Shown: piece after piece, positions 53,333 to 60,759 of the stretch | How the letters are laid out: every line of letters starts with the position of its first letter | Position numbering within the stretch: position 1 is the first letter of the stretch | NCBI RefSeq assembly: GCF_037450285.1 | Contig: NZ_JAQISN010000004.1 | Coordinates: 1 to 64,000 of the forward strand | DNA length: 64,000 nt | Direction of reading: 5' to 3' | Origin: Erwinia sp. SLM-02 | GTDB taxonomy: Bacteria > Pseudomonadota > Gammaproteobacteria > Enterobacterales > Enterobacteriaceae | Notes under the pieces: generated by a model | Database searches by the model: none | Seen by the model: only the letters and a program-made list of their open reading frames with translations | Told to the model about the DNA's origin: nothing | Translations under genes and position numbers: made by a program

Positions 53333-53602
53333 CTACTTTTCGCCAACGAGCTCGACCAGCGCCTGATACAGCGGCCGCGACTGGCCTGGCCCCATCACCA
53401 GCTGGAATTCGGTAAGCTGCGGGGCGACGGTGACCTCCAGCAGCGCTCTGACCGCGGGCTGCTGCTCAATCGTCGGGCGATCTAACTGACCGTTATCATG
53501 CAGCCTCAGCCGGACGCGGCTGGCGCAGTAGCGTAACGCGGCGAGGTTATCCGCGCCGCCCAGTGCCGCCAGAACGGCGGTAGCAAGTCGTTGGTGTTCC
53601 AT
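53333..53602 (-). CDS. Stand-alone PTS EIIB-like protein (glucose/sucrose family)
   Basis: Small protein of 89 residues resembling the EIIB domain of glucose-family PTS permeases: LAALGGADNLAALRYCASR followed by VRLRLHDN and the C-terminal FQLVMGPG segment. The Cys in RYCASRVRLRL matches the phosphorylated cysteine. No EIIC or EIIA is encoded nearby. The start is supported by AGGAG five bases before the ATG. It might exchange phosphate with a PTS partner encoded elsewhere, or be regulatory. It has the same upstream element as palE, so it probably belongs to the same regulon. Confidence 0.72.
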   Translation of the reverse strand: MEHQRLATAVLAALGGADNLAALRYCASRVRLRLHDNGQLDRPTIEQQPAVRALLEVTVAPQLTEFQLVMGPGQSRPLYQALVELVGEK

Positions 53603-53660
53603 GATCTCTCCTGACCGGTGCCTGTGCTGTAGCAGCATAGTGTCAGGGAGGGGGCGAAGT

Positions 53661-53699
53661 GAAATCGATTTATTCCCGCCGGATATAGACAGTTTCTAT
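53661..53699. promoter_or_regulatory. Bipartite PalR-type element B (EIIB gene)
   Basis: GAAATCGATTTATT (53661-53674), eight-base gap, then ATATAGACAGTTTCTATA holding a T-N11-A box (53684-53698). The 14-mer, the gap length and the box symmetry match element A at palE, in the same orientation, and it lies 59 bases from the EIIB start (66 bases for palE). Confidence 0.72.
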
Positions 53700-53719
53700 A
53701 CCCGGCGCTGGCCCGGCCG

Positions 53720-54382
53720 TTAGCGCGTCAGCTGCCAGCCTTTTTCACGCCACAGGGCGGGAAGCTGTGCCATATCGGTAAAGACGGTGACCAGCGGATG
53801 GTCGATAGCGGGGTTGTGCGCGTCCGCGCAGTAGTAAAACACCGGGATACCGGCGGCGATCCCGGCTCTGGCTCCGGCTTCGGAATCATCGACCAGGATG
53901 CAGTGCTCAATCGGGATACCCATCTGCTGTGCGGCATGATGCATCAGTTCCGGTTCGGGCTTCCAGTGCTGGATATCGTAGCCGCTGTAGAGGCGATCGT
54001 TGAAAAACGGCAGCATCCCGGTCAGGCCCAGCGAGTGCTGCATTTTCGGCACCGTGCCGTTGGACACTACGCACATCGGCACCTGGATGCTTTCCACCAG
54101 CGCGTTAGCCCCGGGGATCGCCTTCAGCTCCAGATCGAACAGTCGCGCTACTTCCGCTCGGTAGGCCGGTTCCAGCACCTCGACCGGCGTGGTCAGGCCG
54201 TGCTGTTCGCAGACATCGGCGACGATGTCATACAGCTTTACGCCTTTATATTTCTCGAACATCTCCTGCAGCGAAAGCGTGACGCCAAACTGCGCGAAGG
54301 TATTCACATAGCCCCGGGTACAGAGCACTTCGCTGTCGACCAGCGTTCCGTCACAATCAAAAAATACACACTCCACTGACAT
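53720..54382 (-). CDS. yieH: HAD-family phosphatase YieH (6-phosphogluconate phosphatase)
   Basis: Cytoplasmic HAD phosphatase of 220 residues (E. coli 221). Motif I is DCDGT with Asp9 and Asp11, motif II the Ser/Asn-type VVSNG, motif III the Lys in YDIQHWKPEPEL, motif IV VDDSEAGA. The sequence closely follows E. coli YieH, which dephosphorylates 6-phosphogluconate in vitro. The start at 54382 gives MSVECVFFDCDGTLVDSE. It is divergent from adeP as in E. coli. Confidence 0.93.
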   Translation of the reverse strand: MSVECVFFDCDGTLVDSEVLCTRGYVNTFAQFGVTLSLQEMFEKYKGVKLYDIVADVCEQHGLTTPVEVLEPAYRAEVARLFDLELKAIPGANALVESIQVPMCVVSNGTVPKMQHSLGLTGMLPFFNDRLYSGYDIQHWKPEPELMHHAAQQMGIPIEHCILVDDSEAGARAGIAAGIPVFYYCADAHNPAIDHPLVTVFTDMAQLPALWREKGWQLTR

Positions 54383-54492
54383 CTGTGCGTCCTTCAGGTT
54401 GGTTAATTTTTTCCCACTTTGCATAACTGTAACAGGATTGCGGTCGGGAAATGTCAATTACTGTTAACAGCCGGGATAACAGGGCGAAAACA

Positions 54493-54508
54493 GCGCAATC
54501 GGTTGCGA
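54493..54508 (+). promoter_or_regulatory. PurR box upstream of adeP
   Basis: GCGCAATCGGTTGCGA keeps the CGCAA-n-CG-n-TTGCG pattern of the PurR operator (ACGCAAACGTTTGCGT). It lies 84 bases before the adeP start. PurR control of adeP in E. coli makes this a likely operator. Confidence 0.8.
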
Positions 54509-54591
54509 AAAAACCGGGTGATCCACATCGCAAAATGACAATTATGGGTTAGGATATCCACCGACTATTTTCTCCGCTCTGGAACCCCATA

Positions 54592-55905
54592 ATGACTAAT
54601 CCCGGTTTGTTACAACGGATTTTTAAACTGCAGGAGCATGGCACCACCGTTCGTACCGAGGTGATTGCCGGTTTCACCACGTTTCTGACGATGGTGTACA
54701 TCGTTTTCGTTAACCCGCAGATCCTCGGCGTGGCCGGCATGGATACGCAGGCGGTGTTTGTCACCACCTGTCTGATTGCGGCCGGCGGCAGCATCCTGAT
54801 GGGGCTGGTGGCCAACCTGCCGGTCGCGCTGGCACCGGCAATGGGCCTGAACGCCTTCTTTGCCTTTGTGGTGGTGGGTGCCATGGGTATCTCCTGGCAG
54901 GTGGGCATGGGGGCGATCTTCTGGGGCGCAACCGGTCTGCTGCTGCTGACCATTTTCCGCGTGCGTTACTGGATGATCTCGAATATCCCGGTCAGCCTGC
55001 GCGTGGGGATCACCGCCGGTATCGGGCTGTTTATCGCGATGATGGGGCTGAAAAACGCCGGGATCATCGTGCCGAACGAAGCCACGCTGGTCAGCGTGGG
55101 TAACCTTACCTCGCACAGCGTGCTGCTGGGGGCGCTGGGCTTCTTCATCATCGCAATTCTGGCATCCCGCAATATTCACGCGGCGGTGCTGGTTTCCATC
55201 GTGGTGACCACCGGGATTGGCCTGGCGATTGGCGACGTGAAATTCACCGGTATCTTCTCTGCCCCACCGCCGGTGACCTCCGTACTGGGCCAGGTGGATC
55301 TCGCCGGTTCGCTGAATATCGGCATGGCCGGGATTATTTTCTCCTTCATGCTGGTTAACCTGTTTGACTCCTCCGGCACGCTGATTGGCGTCACCGATAA
55401 AGCCGGTCTGACCGATGAGAAAGGCAAGTTCCCACGCATGAAGCAGGCGCTGTACGTTGACAGCATCAGCTCGGTCGCCGGTTCCTTTATCGGAACCTCC
55501 TCCGTTACCGCCTATATCGAAAGCTCCTCCGGCGTGTCCGTCGGTGGCCGCACGGGGCTGATGGCGGTGGTTACGGGTATCCTGTTCCTGCTGGTGATGT
55601 TCCTGTCGCCGCTGGCCGGTATGGTGCCCGCCTATGCGGCAGCCGGTGCGCTGATTTACGTCGGCGTGCTGATGACCTCCAGCCTTGCCCGCGTGAAGTG
55701 GGACGATTTGACCGAAGCCGTTCCGGCCTTTGTTACCGCGGCGATGATGCCGTTCAGCTTCTCGATTACCGAAGGGATTGCGCTGGGCTTTATCTCTTAC
55801 TGCGTGATGAAACTGGGCACCGGCCGCTGGCGTGAAATCAGTCCGTGCGTGGTGGTCGTTGCGCTGCTGTTCGTGCTGAAGATTGTGTTTGTAGACGCGC
55901 ACTAA
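54592..55905 (+). CDS. adeP: Adenine permease AdeP (NCS2/AzgA family)
   Basis: Inner-membrane purine:H+ symporter of 437 residues (E. coli AdeP 445) with about 12-14 helices. The N-terminal GTTVRTEVIAGFTTFLTM, VALAPAMGLNAFFAF and later TSSVTAYIESSSGVSVGGRTG blocks are AzgA-subfamily signatures. The gene position between yieH and yieE matches E. coli adeP (formerly yieG/purP), separating it from its paralogue adeQ. Confidence 0.92.
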   Translation: MTNPGLLQRIFKLQEHGTTVRTEVIAGFTTFLTMVYIVFVNPQILGVAGMDTQAVFVTTCLIAAGGSILMGLVANLPVALAPAMGLNAFFAFVVVGAMGISWQVGMGAIFWGATGLLLLTIFRVRYWMISNIPVSLRVGITAGIGLFIAMMGLKNAGIIVPNEATLVSVGNLTSHSVLLGALGFFIIAILASRNIHAAVLVSIVVTTGIGLAIGDVKFTGIFSAPPPVTSVLGQVDLAGSLNIGMAGIIFSFMLVNLFDSSGTLIGVTDKAGLTDEKGKFPRMKQALYVDSISSVAGSFIGTSSVTAYIESSSGVSVGGRTGLMAVVTGILFLLVMFLSPLAGMVPAYAAAGALIYVGVLMTSSLARVKWDDLTEAVPAFVTAAMMPFSFSITEGIALGFISYCVMKLGTGRWREISPCVVVVALLFVLKIVFVDAH

Positions 55906-55920
55906 CCGCTGCGTTTGAGC

Positions 55921-55947
55921 ATCAGGGTGGCCTTGCGCCACCCTGAT
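55921..55947. terminator. Shared hairpin between adeP and yieE
   Basis: ATCAGGGTGGC, loop CTTGC, GCCACCCTGAT: a perfect eleven-pair stem filling the 43-base gap between convergent genes. It lacks a clear T-run on either side but is the only candidate terminator. Confidence 0.6.
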
Positions 55948-55948
55948 A

Positions 55949-56692
55949 TCAGGAATAGTCGTGCTGCTTCTCGGCGGGAAGGCTGGTTAAACGCAGTGCG
56001 CGTGGGCCCATATTCAACGAATAAACGTTAATACTCTGCAGTGAATTCCATCCTTCCGTATCGTCATATTCCCACAGCCGTAGCCGATCGGTTCCCGGAG
56101 AGAGCGCGCAGGACCATACCATCAGCGCCTCCACATCACAGATAGCCTGAATATCCGCCAGCGTGGAAGAGCGCAGCCTTCCCGAAGCGGGATGCAGGCG
56201 CAGGGCATCAAAACCGGTGTTACCTTCCCCGGTCATTTTCAAAATGCTTTGGCGGATAGTCCAGATCTGGGTACAGGCTTCTGATGGATCGTTCTGGGCA
56301 TTGATCCAGGCTTTTTCACCGGAGGAGAAGGACTGCAGATGCTGCTCTAAAGTCTGACGGCTGTGCGCGCGAACAATTTCCATATCGAGTCCGGCCCGGC
56401 AGCCCTCTTCCGCCAGCAAAACACCCACCACACTCCCCGCATAGGCAATGCTGAAATCAGGCAGTTCGGGATCGGAAAAGCAGGGCCGACCGCTTTCCGT
56501 CAGGCGGATATCGGGAAGCTGGGGGATACCGTACACCCGCAGCATCAGTTCTGCCAGCAGCGTTCTGGCCGCCAGATAACGCCGACGCCGTCTCTCCGCA
56601 AGGCCGGCAGAATGCTCTACCAGCTGCAGCGGAAGTCGGTGAACCTGCGCTTTCGTATGGACAAGAGTCCATCGTGCAAAATGACTTGCCAT
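55949..56692 (-). CDS. yieE: 4'-phosphopantetheinyl transferase-like protein YieE
   Basis: Sfp-fold protein of 247 residues (E. coli YieE 249), matching YieE in MASHFARW, RRYLAARTLLAELML, FSIAYAGSVVGV and GLDMEI. Sfp-type enzymes move phosphopantetheine from CoA to carrier proteins. The first metal motif is kept (Asp103, Glu105 in GLDME), but the second, normally W-x-x-K/R-E-A/S-x-x-K, reads WTIRQSILK with Gln148 in place of the metal-binding Glu. E. coli YieE, as recalled, also lacks that Glu, so this is a family trait; activity is doubtful. It is convergent with adeP. Confidence 0.85.
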   Translation of the reverse strand: MASHFARWTLVHTKAQVHRLPLQLVEHSAGLAERRRRRYLAARTLLAELMLRVYGIPQLPDIRLTESGRPCFSDPELPDFSIAYAGSVVGVLLAEEGCRAGLDMEIVRAHSRQTLEQHLQSFSSGEKAWINAQNDPSEACTQIWTIRQSILKMTGEGNTGFDALRLHPASGRLRSSTLADIQAICDVEALMVWSCALSPGTDRLRLWEYDDTEGWNSLQSINVYSLNMGPRALRLTSLPAEKQHDYS

Positions 56693-56946
56693 CTGTCACT
56701 CCATGAAAATGGTCGGGTAATCATCACTGCTATTGTAAGAATAATCCTACGATTTTTCACCCGTGAATCCCTCAGCGGGCCGAAATTCGGATTAATATTA
56801 TTTTCCTTGTGGTTAAATCGAGCAGAACAATACGTAATAGCAAAACTACCGGACAATCATCGCTTTTAATGCCATTAACACAGTGCAAACACCAGTCACC
56901 CGCTAAATAACGCGCTTCGCACGCTATATCATACCGTTAATTATGC

Positions 56947-56964
56947 ATGCTGCATTTGCAGCAT
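56947..56964. promoter_or_regulatory. Palindrome, possible enhancer site 1
   Basis: Perfect inverted repeat ATGCTGCA-TT-TGCAGCAT, about 95 bases upstream of the sigma-54-type promoter, within the usual range for a bacterial enhancer-binding protein. Confidence 0.6.
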
Positions 56965-56972
56965 CAGAACAA

Positions 56973-56989
56973 CATTTGTGCTGCAAATG
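56973..56989. promoter_or_regulatory. Inverted repeat, possible enhancer site 2
   Basis: CATTTG-TGCTG-CAAATG, only nine bases after the first palindrome and sharing its TGCTGCA/GCA core. Paired dyads like this are typical of sigma-54 activator binding regions. Confidence 0.55.
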
Positions 56990-57057
56990 AAACACATTTA
57001 GTCATTGAATATCAATCTAATTAACTGAAGTAAAAGGAAAATTACCTTTAACAATAT

Positions 57058-57073
57058 TGGCACACATTCTGCT
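57058..57073 (+). promoter_or_regulatory. Sigma-54 (RpoN) type promoter of the Liv/SfnB operon
   Basis: TGGCACACATTCTGCT matches the -24/-12 consensus TGGCAC-N5-TTGCW: perfect TGGCAC, exact GG-N10-GC spacing, and one mismatch in the -12 part. It lies about 115 bases before the first gene. I see no equally good sigma-70 promoter close by. Confidence 0.78.
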
Positions 57074-57175
57074 TATGTTTTTATAACTTAAGTGATGGTT
57101 TATTAAATTATAAATCGCAAATGGTTATATGAAAAAGTGGCAATACCCTTTGCGCCACTCGACCAGGAGAGAATG

Positions 57176-58063
57176 ATGTCGTTATCTGAACTCACCCCAA
57201 CCTCGCTGGCGGCGCTCCGGCATTCGCTGCCTTTGGCACCGATTGCTCAAACGGCCGGATCCGTAAAACCGGGCGCATCTCTACGGCTTTCCGGCATTTC
57301 GCTCTCTTTCGGTGGGGTTAATGCCTTAAGCGACGTCTCGCTGGTGGCGGAACCTTCAACGCTGCTGGCGATTATTGGCCCGAACGGCGCGGGAAAAAGC
57401 ACGCTGCTGAACGTGATCTCCGGCATTTACCGGCCAGACGGGGGCGAGATAGTGCTCGACGATCGCCGCTATCGTGCAATGCGCCCCGGGCAGCTGGCCG
57501 GGGCCGGTGTTGCGCGTACTTTTCAAAACCTGGCGCTGTTTCACGGCCTTTCAGTGCGGGACAACGTCCTGCAGGGGCTGGCTTACAGTCGGAAAACGTC
57601 GCTGTTAAGTGAGATGTTTGGCCTGCCGCGCGCGCGGCATGAAACGGCAGCTCAGCATCAGCAGGCGAACGCGGTCATCAATTTCTTTGGTCTGGATGCG
57701 GTCGCGTCCAGTCTGACCTCCAGCCTGTCCTACGGTATGCAAAAGCGCGTTGAGCTGGCGAGAGCGCTGGTTGCCCGCCCCCGCCTGCTGCTGCTCGACG
57801 AACCCATGGCGGGGATGACGCGAGCGGATAAGCAGCAGCTTAGCGATCTTATCCACGAGATACGCCGCCATTTCGGCACCACCATTTTGCTGATCGAGCA
57901 CGATATTGCGGTGGTGATGAGCCTGTCCGACCGCGTTGTGGTGCTGGAGTACGGGCGTAATATCGCCACGGGAACCCCGGATGAGATCCGGCAAAACCCG
58001 GCGGTGATTGCCGCCTATCTTGGTTCAGCGGCGGAAACCGCCGCGCCGGGGGCCAGAGGATGA
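57176..58063 (+). CDS. Branched-chain-amino-acid-type ABC transporter ATPase (LivG-like)
   Basis: ATPase of 295 residues. A non-conserved N-terminal extension of about 35 residues precedes the ABC domain: Walker A GPNGAGKST (68-76), signature LSYGMQKRVELARAL, Walker B LLLLDEPMAGM. The ART-FQN segment and C-terminal IRQNPAVIAAYLG are typical of LivG. The start at 57176 is chosen over ATGs at 57173 and 57137 because AGGAGA ends five bases before it. It is first in a six-gene plus-strand operon and overlaps the next gene by four bases. The transported compound is not an ordinary amino acid if the operon's SfnB protein is a guide. Confidence 0.88.
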   Translation: MSLSELTPTSLAALRHSLPLAPIAQTAGSVKPGASLRLSGISLSFGGVNALSDVSLVAEPSTLLAIIGPNGAGKSTLLNVISGIYRPDGGEIVLDDRRYRAMRPGQLAGAGVARTFQNLALFHGLSVRDNVLQGLAYSRKTSLLSEMFGLPRARHETAAQHQQANAVINFFGLDAVASSLTSSLSYGMQKRVELARALVARPRLLLLDEPMAGMTRADKQQLSDLIHEIRRHFGTTILLIEHDIAVVMSLSDRVVVLEYGRNIATGTPDEIRQNPAVIAAYLGSAAETAAPGARG

Positions 58064-58953
58064 ATATTGACTGGCTGTTCCTGATTGAGGTCAGCGTTGG
58101 CGGTCTGCTGTCGGGCGTGATGTATTCGCTGGTCGCGCTGGGCTTTGTGCTGGTTTACAAAAGCTCCGGCGTCTTCAACTTTGCTCAGGGCGCGATGCTG
58201 CTGTTCTCCGCCCTCACCTTCGTTTGCCTGATCGAACGCGGCTGGTCGGTGTGGGCGGTGCTTCCCGTCACCCTGGCCGCCATCTCGCTGCTGGGCATGC
58301 TGATCGAGTTCTCCGTGCTGCGGCCGCTGGTGAATCAGCCGCCGATCGTGCTGTTTGTCGCCACGCTGGGCGTGTCTTACATCATCGAAGGCGCCGCACA
58401 GCTGCTGTGGGGAACGCAGGTTCACGCGCTGGATCTGGGTATCGACGATACGCCGTTTGAGGTCGGCGGCGTGCTGATCAGCCAGTTCGATCTGTTTGCC
58501 GCCGGGGTTGCCGGGCTGATGGTGCTGCTGCTGAGCCTGTTCTTTCGCTATACGCACACCGGTCTGGCATTTCGCGCGGTGGCGGACGACACCTTCGCCG
58601 GGCTGGCGGTGGGCCTGAATATCGGCCGCCTGTGGGCGGTGGTCTGGGCGGCCGCAGGGATGGTCGCGCTGGTCGCCGGGCTGCTCTGGGGCGCACGTCT
58701 GGGGGTGCAGTTCTCCCTGTCCCTGGTGGTGCTGAAGGCGCTGCCGGTACTGGTGCTCGGCGGGTTTGATTCGGTGGCCGGAGCGATCGTGGCCGGGCTG
58801 CTGGTCGGGCTGATCGAAAAGCTGGGATCGGTGTATCTCGGCCCGCTGCTGGGCGGCGGGATTGATAGCTGGATCGCCTACGCCGTGGCGCTGCTGTTCC
58901 TGCTGATTCGTCCTGCGGGCCTGTTTGGTTCCCACCGTTTATCGAGGCTGTAA
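58060..58953 (+). CDS. Branched-chain-amino-acid-type ABC permease (LivH-like)
   Basis: Inner-membrane permease of 297 residues with about eight helices. LivH signatures are GLLSGVMYSLVALGFVLVYKSSG and NFAQGAMLLF near the N-terminus, RAVADDTFAGLAVGLNI and VLGGFDSVAGAIVAGLLVGLIE near the C-terminus. It forms the channel with the LivM-like protein encoded two bases downstream. The start overlaps the LivG-like stop (ATGA). Confidence 0.9.
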   Translation: MNIDWLFLIEVSVGGLLSGVMYSLVALGFVLVYKSSGVFNFAQGAMLLFSALTFVCLIERGWSVWAVLPVTLAAISLLGMLIEFSVLRPLVNQPPIVLFVATLGVSYIIEGAAQLLWGTQVHALDLGIDDTPFEVGGVLISQFDLFAAGVAGLMVLLLSLFFRYTHTGLAFRAVADDTFAGLAVGLNIGRLWAVVWAAAGMVALVAGLLWGARLGVQFSLSLVVLKALPVLVLGGFDSVAGAIVAGLLVGLIEKLGSVYLGPLLGGGIDSWIAYAVALLFLLIRPAGLFGSHRLSRL

Positions 58954-58955
58954 CC

Positions 58956-59993
58956 ATGACGACGCTCTCACCGGCTACCCACCGTGTCCTGCCACGCCTG
59001 AACGCGGGAGGGATTATTCTGCCCGCCGTGGCGTTTATTCTGCTGCCGCTGGTCGGTAACGAATACCTGTTTGATGCGGTGCTGACGCCGTTTCTGACGC
59101 TGTCGCTGGCGGCGCTGGGGCTGAATGTCCTGGCGGGCTATACCGGACAGATCTCCCTCGGCAGCGCCGCGTTTATGGCAGTGGGTGCCTATGCCGCGCT
59201 GAACCTGATTGGTCGTCTGGATCTGCCGCTGCCGCTGGTTTTACTGCTGGCGGGGGGGATCAGTGCGCTGCTGGGGCTGCTTTTCGGCCTGCCGAGCCTG
59301 CGGCTCAGCAGCTTTTATCTGGCGATTTCTACGCTGGCGACGCAGTTTTTTGTTCAGTGGGCGATGAACAATTTCAGCTGGTTTTCCCTGAACAGCGCGT
59401 CCGGCGTGGTATCGGTGGCACCGCTGCATCTGGGGGCGTGGATCGTCGACAGCTCGGAACGCCGCTATCTGTTTACCCTGACGGTGGTCAGCCTGCTGAC
59501 CTGGCTGGTCTGGCGGCTGGTTAACAGCTCGGCCGGCCGCAACTTTATCGCCGTGCGCGATAATCCGCTGGCGGCCCGCGTGACGGGCGTACCGGTATTA
59601 CGTACCCGGATGATTGCCTTCGGCTTCTCTTCTTTCATTATCGGCATCGCCGGCGTGCTGTGGTCCTTCACCTATCTGCGCAACGTTGAACCGGCGGGTT
59701 TTAATCTGGATCGCTCATTCCAGCTGCTGTTCATCATCATCATCGGTGGATTAGGCACGGTTCGGGGCGCGTTTCTTGGTGCGGCGCTGCTGACGCTGTT
59801 CCCACTGCTGCTCTCGCGGCTCGGGGGATGGCTGTTTGGCCAGCAGGTGGATTCCGGCGTGCTGGAGCTGGTGCAGAACATCATCGTCGGCGTTTTGCTG
59901 ATCGGGTTCCTGATTGCCGAGCCGAAAGGGCTGGCGGCGCTGACGCAGCGGATAGCGTCGTCCCTCACTTCGCGGAGAACACACCATGACTGA
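58956..59993 (+). CDS. Branched-chain-amino-acid-type ABC permease (LivM-like)
   Basis: Inner-membrane permease of 345 residues with about nine to ten helices. LivM marks are LNVLAGYTGQISLGSAAFM (about 49-67), the RDNPLAARVTGVPVLRTRM coupling loop, and IIIIGGLGTVRGAFLGAALL. It pairs with the LivH-like permease. Its end overlaps the LivF-like start by eight bases. Confidence 0.9.
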   Translation: MTTLSPATHRVLPRLNAGGIILPAVAFILLPLVGNEYLFDAVLTPFLTLSLAALGLNVLAGYTGQISLGSAAFMAVGAYAALNLIGRLDLPLPLVLLLAGGISALLGLLFGLPSLRLSSFYLAISTLATQFFVQWAMNNFSWFSLNSASGVVSVAPLHLGAWIVDSSERRYLFTLTVVSLLTWLVWRLVNSSAGRNFIAVRDNPLAARVTGVPVLRTRMIAFGFSSFIIGIAGVLWSFTYLRNVEPAGFNLDRSFQLLFIIIIGGLGTVRGAFLGAALLTLFPLLLSRLGGWLFGQQVDSGVLELVQNIIVGVLLIGFLIAEPKGLAALTQRIASSLTSRRTHHD

Positions 59994-60738
59994 CCGTAAC
60001 GCGCTGCTGACGGTGTCGCACCTCAGTGCCCGCTATCAGCGCCATATCGTGGCGCTGGACGATATTTCTCTCACCGTCGGCGAAGGCGAAATTGTGGCGC
60101 TGCTCGGGCGCAACGGCGCGGGGAAATCTACCGCCCTGCAGGCGATCTCGCACCTGCTGCCCGCCCGCCGCGGTGAGGTCAGCGCGGGCCGCGTGCTGTG
60201 GCGCGGCGCGGATATTACCGCCGAAGCCCCGCACCGTCTGGTGAAGCGCGGCATTGTCCCGGTGCTGGAAGGGCGACACTGCTTCATTTCGCTCACCGTG
60301 GAAGAAAACCTGATCGCTGGCGCGCTGGCACGTTCGGCCTCCCGGGCGGAGATACGCCAGGGGCTGGAAGAGGTTTATCAGATTTTCCCGCGGCTGAGGG
60401 ACAAACGCCAGCTGGCCGCCGGGCTGGCCTCCGGCGGCGAGCAGCAGATGGCGGCTATCGGTCGTGCACTGATGGCGAAGCCCCAGCTGCTGCTGCTGGA
60501 CGAACCCTCAATGGGGCTGGCACCGCTGATTGTTGAAGAAATTTTCGCGGTGCTGACCCGCCTTAACCAGCAGCAAAAGCTATCGATTCTGGTCGCGGAA
60601 CAGAATTCCACCGTGGCTTTGCGCCATGCCCATCGTGCCTACGTGCTGGATACGGGCAGCGTGGCGCTTTCCGGCGATGCGCAGGCGCTGAGCCAGCAGG
60701 AAGACGTACAGAGAATTTATCTGGGATTTGCAGCATAA
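59986..60738 (+). CDS. Branched-chain-amino-acid-type ABC transporter ATPase (LivF-like)
   Basis: ATPase of 250 residues. Walker A is GRNGAGKST (41-49), the LivF-type signature is ASGGEQQMAAIGRALM, and Walker B LLLLDEPSMGLAPLIV. A short N-terminus and VPEGRH-like VPVLEGRHCFISLTVEENL segment place it in the LivF group. It shares the nucleotide-binding dimer with the LivG-like protein. Confidence 0.9.
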   Translation: MTDRNALLTVSHLSARYQRHIVALDDISLTVGEGEIVALLGRNGAGKSTALQAISHLLPARRGEVSAGRVLWRGADITAEAPHRLVKRGIVPVLEGRHCFISLTVEENLIAGALARSASRAEIRQGLEEVYQIFPRLRDKRQLAAGLASGGEQQMAAIGRALMAKPQLLLLDEPSMGLAPLIVEEIFAVLTRLNQQQKLSILVAEQNSTVALRHAHRAYVLDTGSVALSGDAQALSQQEDVQRIYLGFAA

Positions 60739-60759
60739 CCTTTATACAGGAGAAGACCG

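Larger units (their letters stand above)
56693..57172. other. Divergent region between yieE and the Liv/SfnB operon
   Basis: About 480 bases without a credible gene. It becomes strongly AT-rich after 56930 and carries two inverted repeats (56947-56964, 56973-56989) and a sigma-54-type promoter (57058-57073), all oriented toward the downstream ABC operon. A yieE promoter should lie near its left end. Confidence 0.7.

Noticed and set aside
54610..55941. Minus-strand open frame (443 codons) opposite adeP
   Set aside because: Extremely His/Gln/Arg-rich low-complexity product opposite a clear permease gene; a codon-bias artefact.
58015..58935. Minus-strand open frame (306 codons) opposite the LivH-like gene
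   Set aside because: Q/H/R-rich product with no domain, antisense to a membrane permease whose leucine and valine codons generate such frames.
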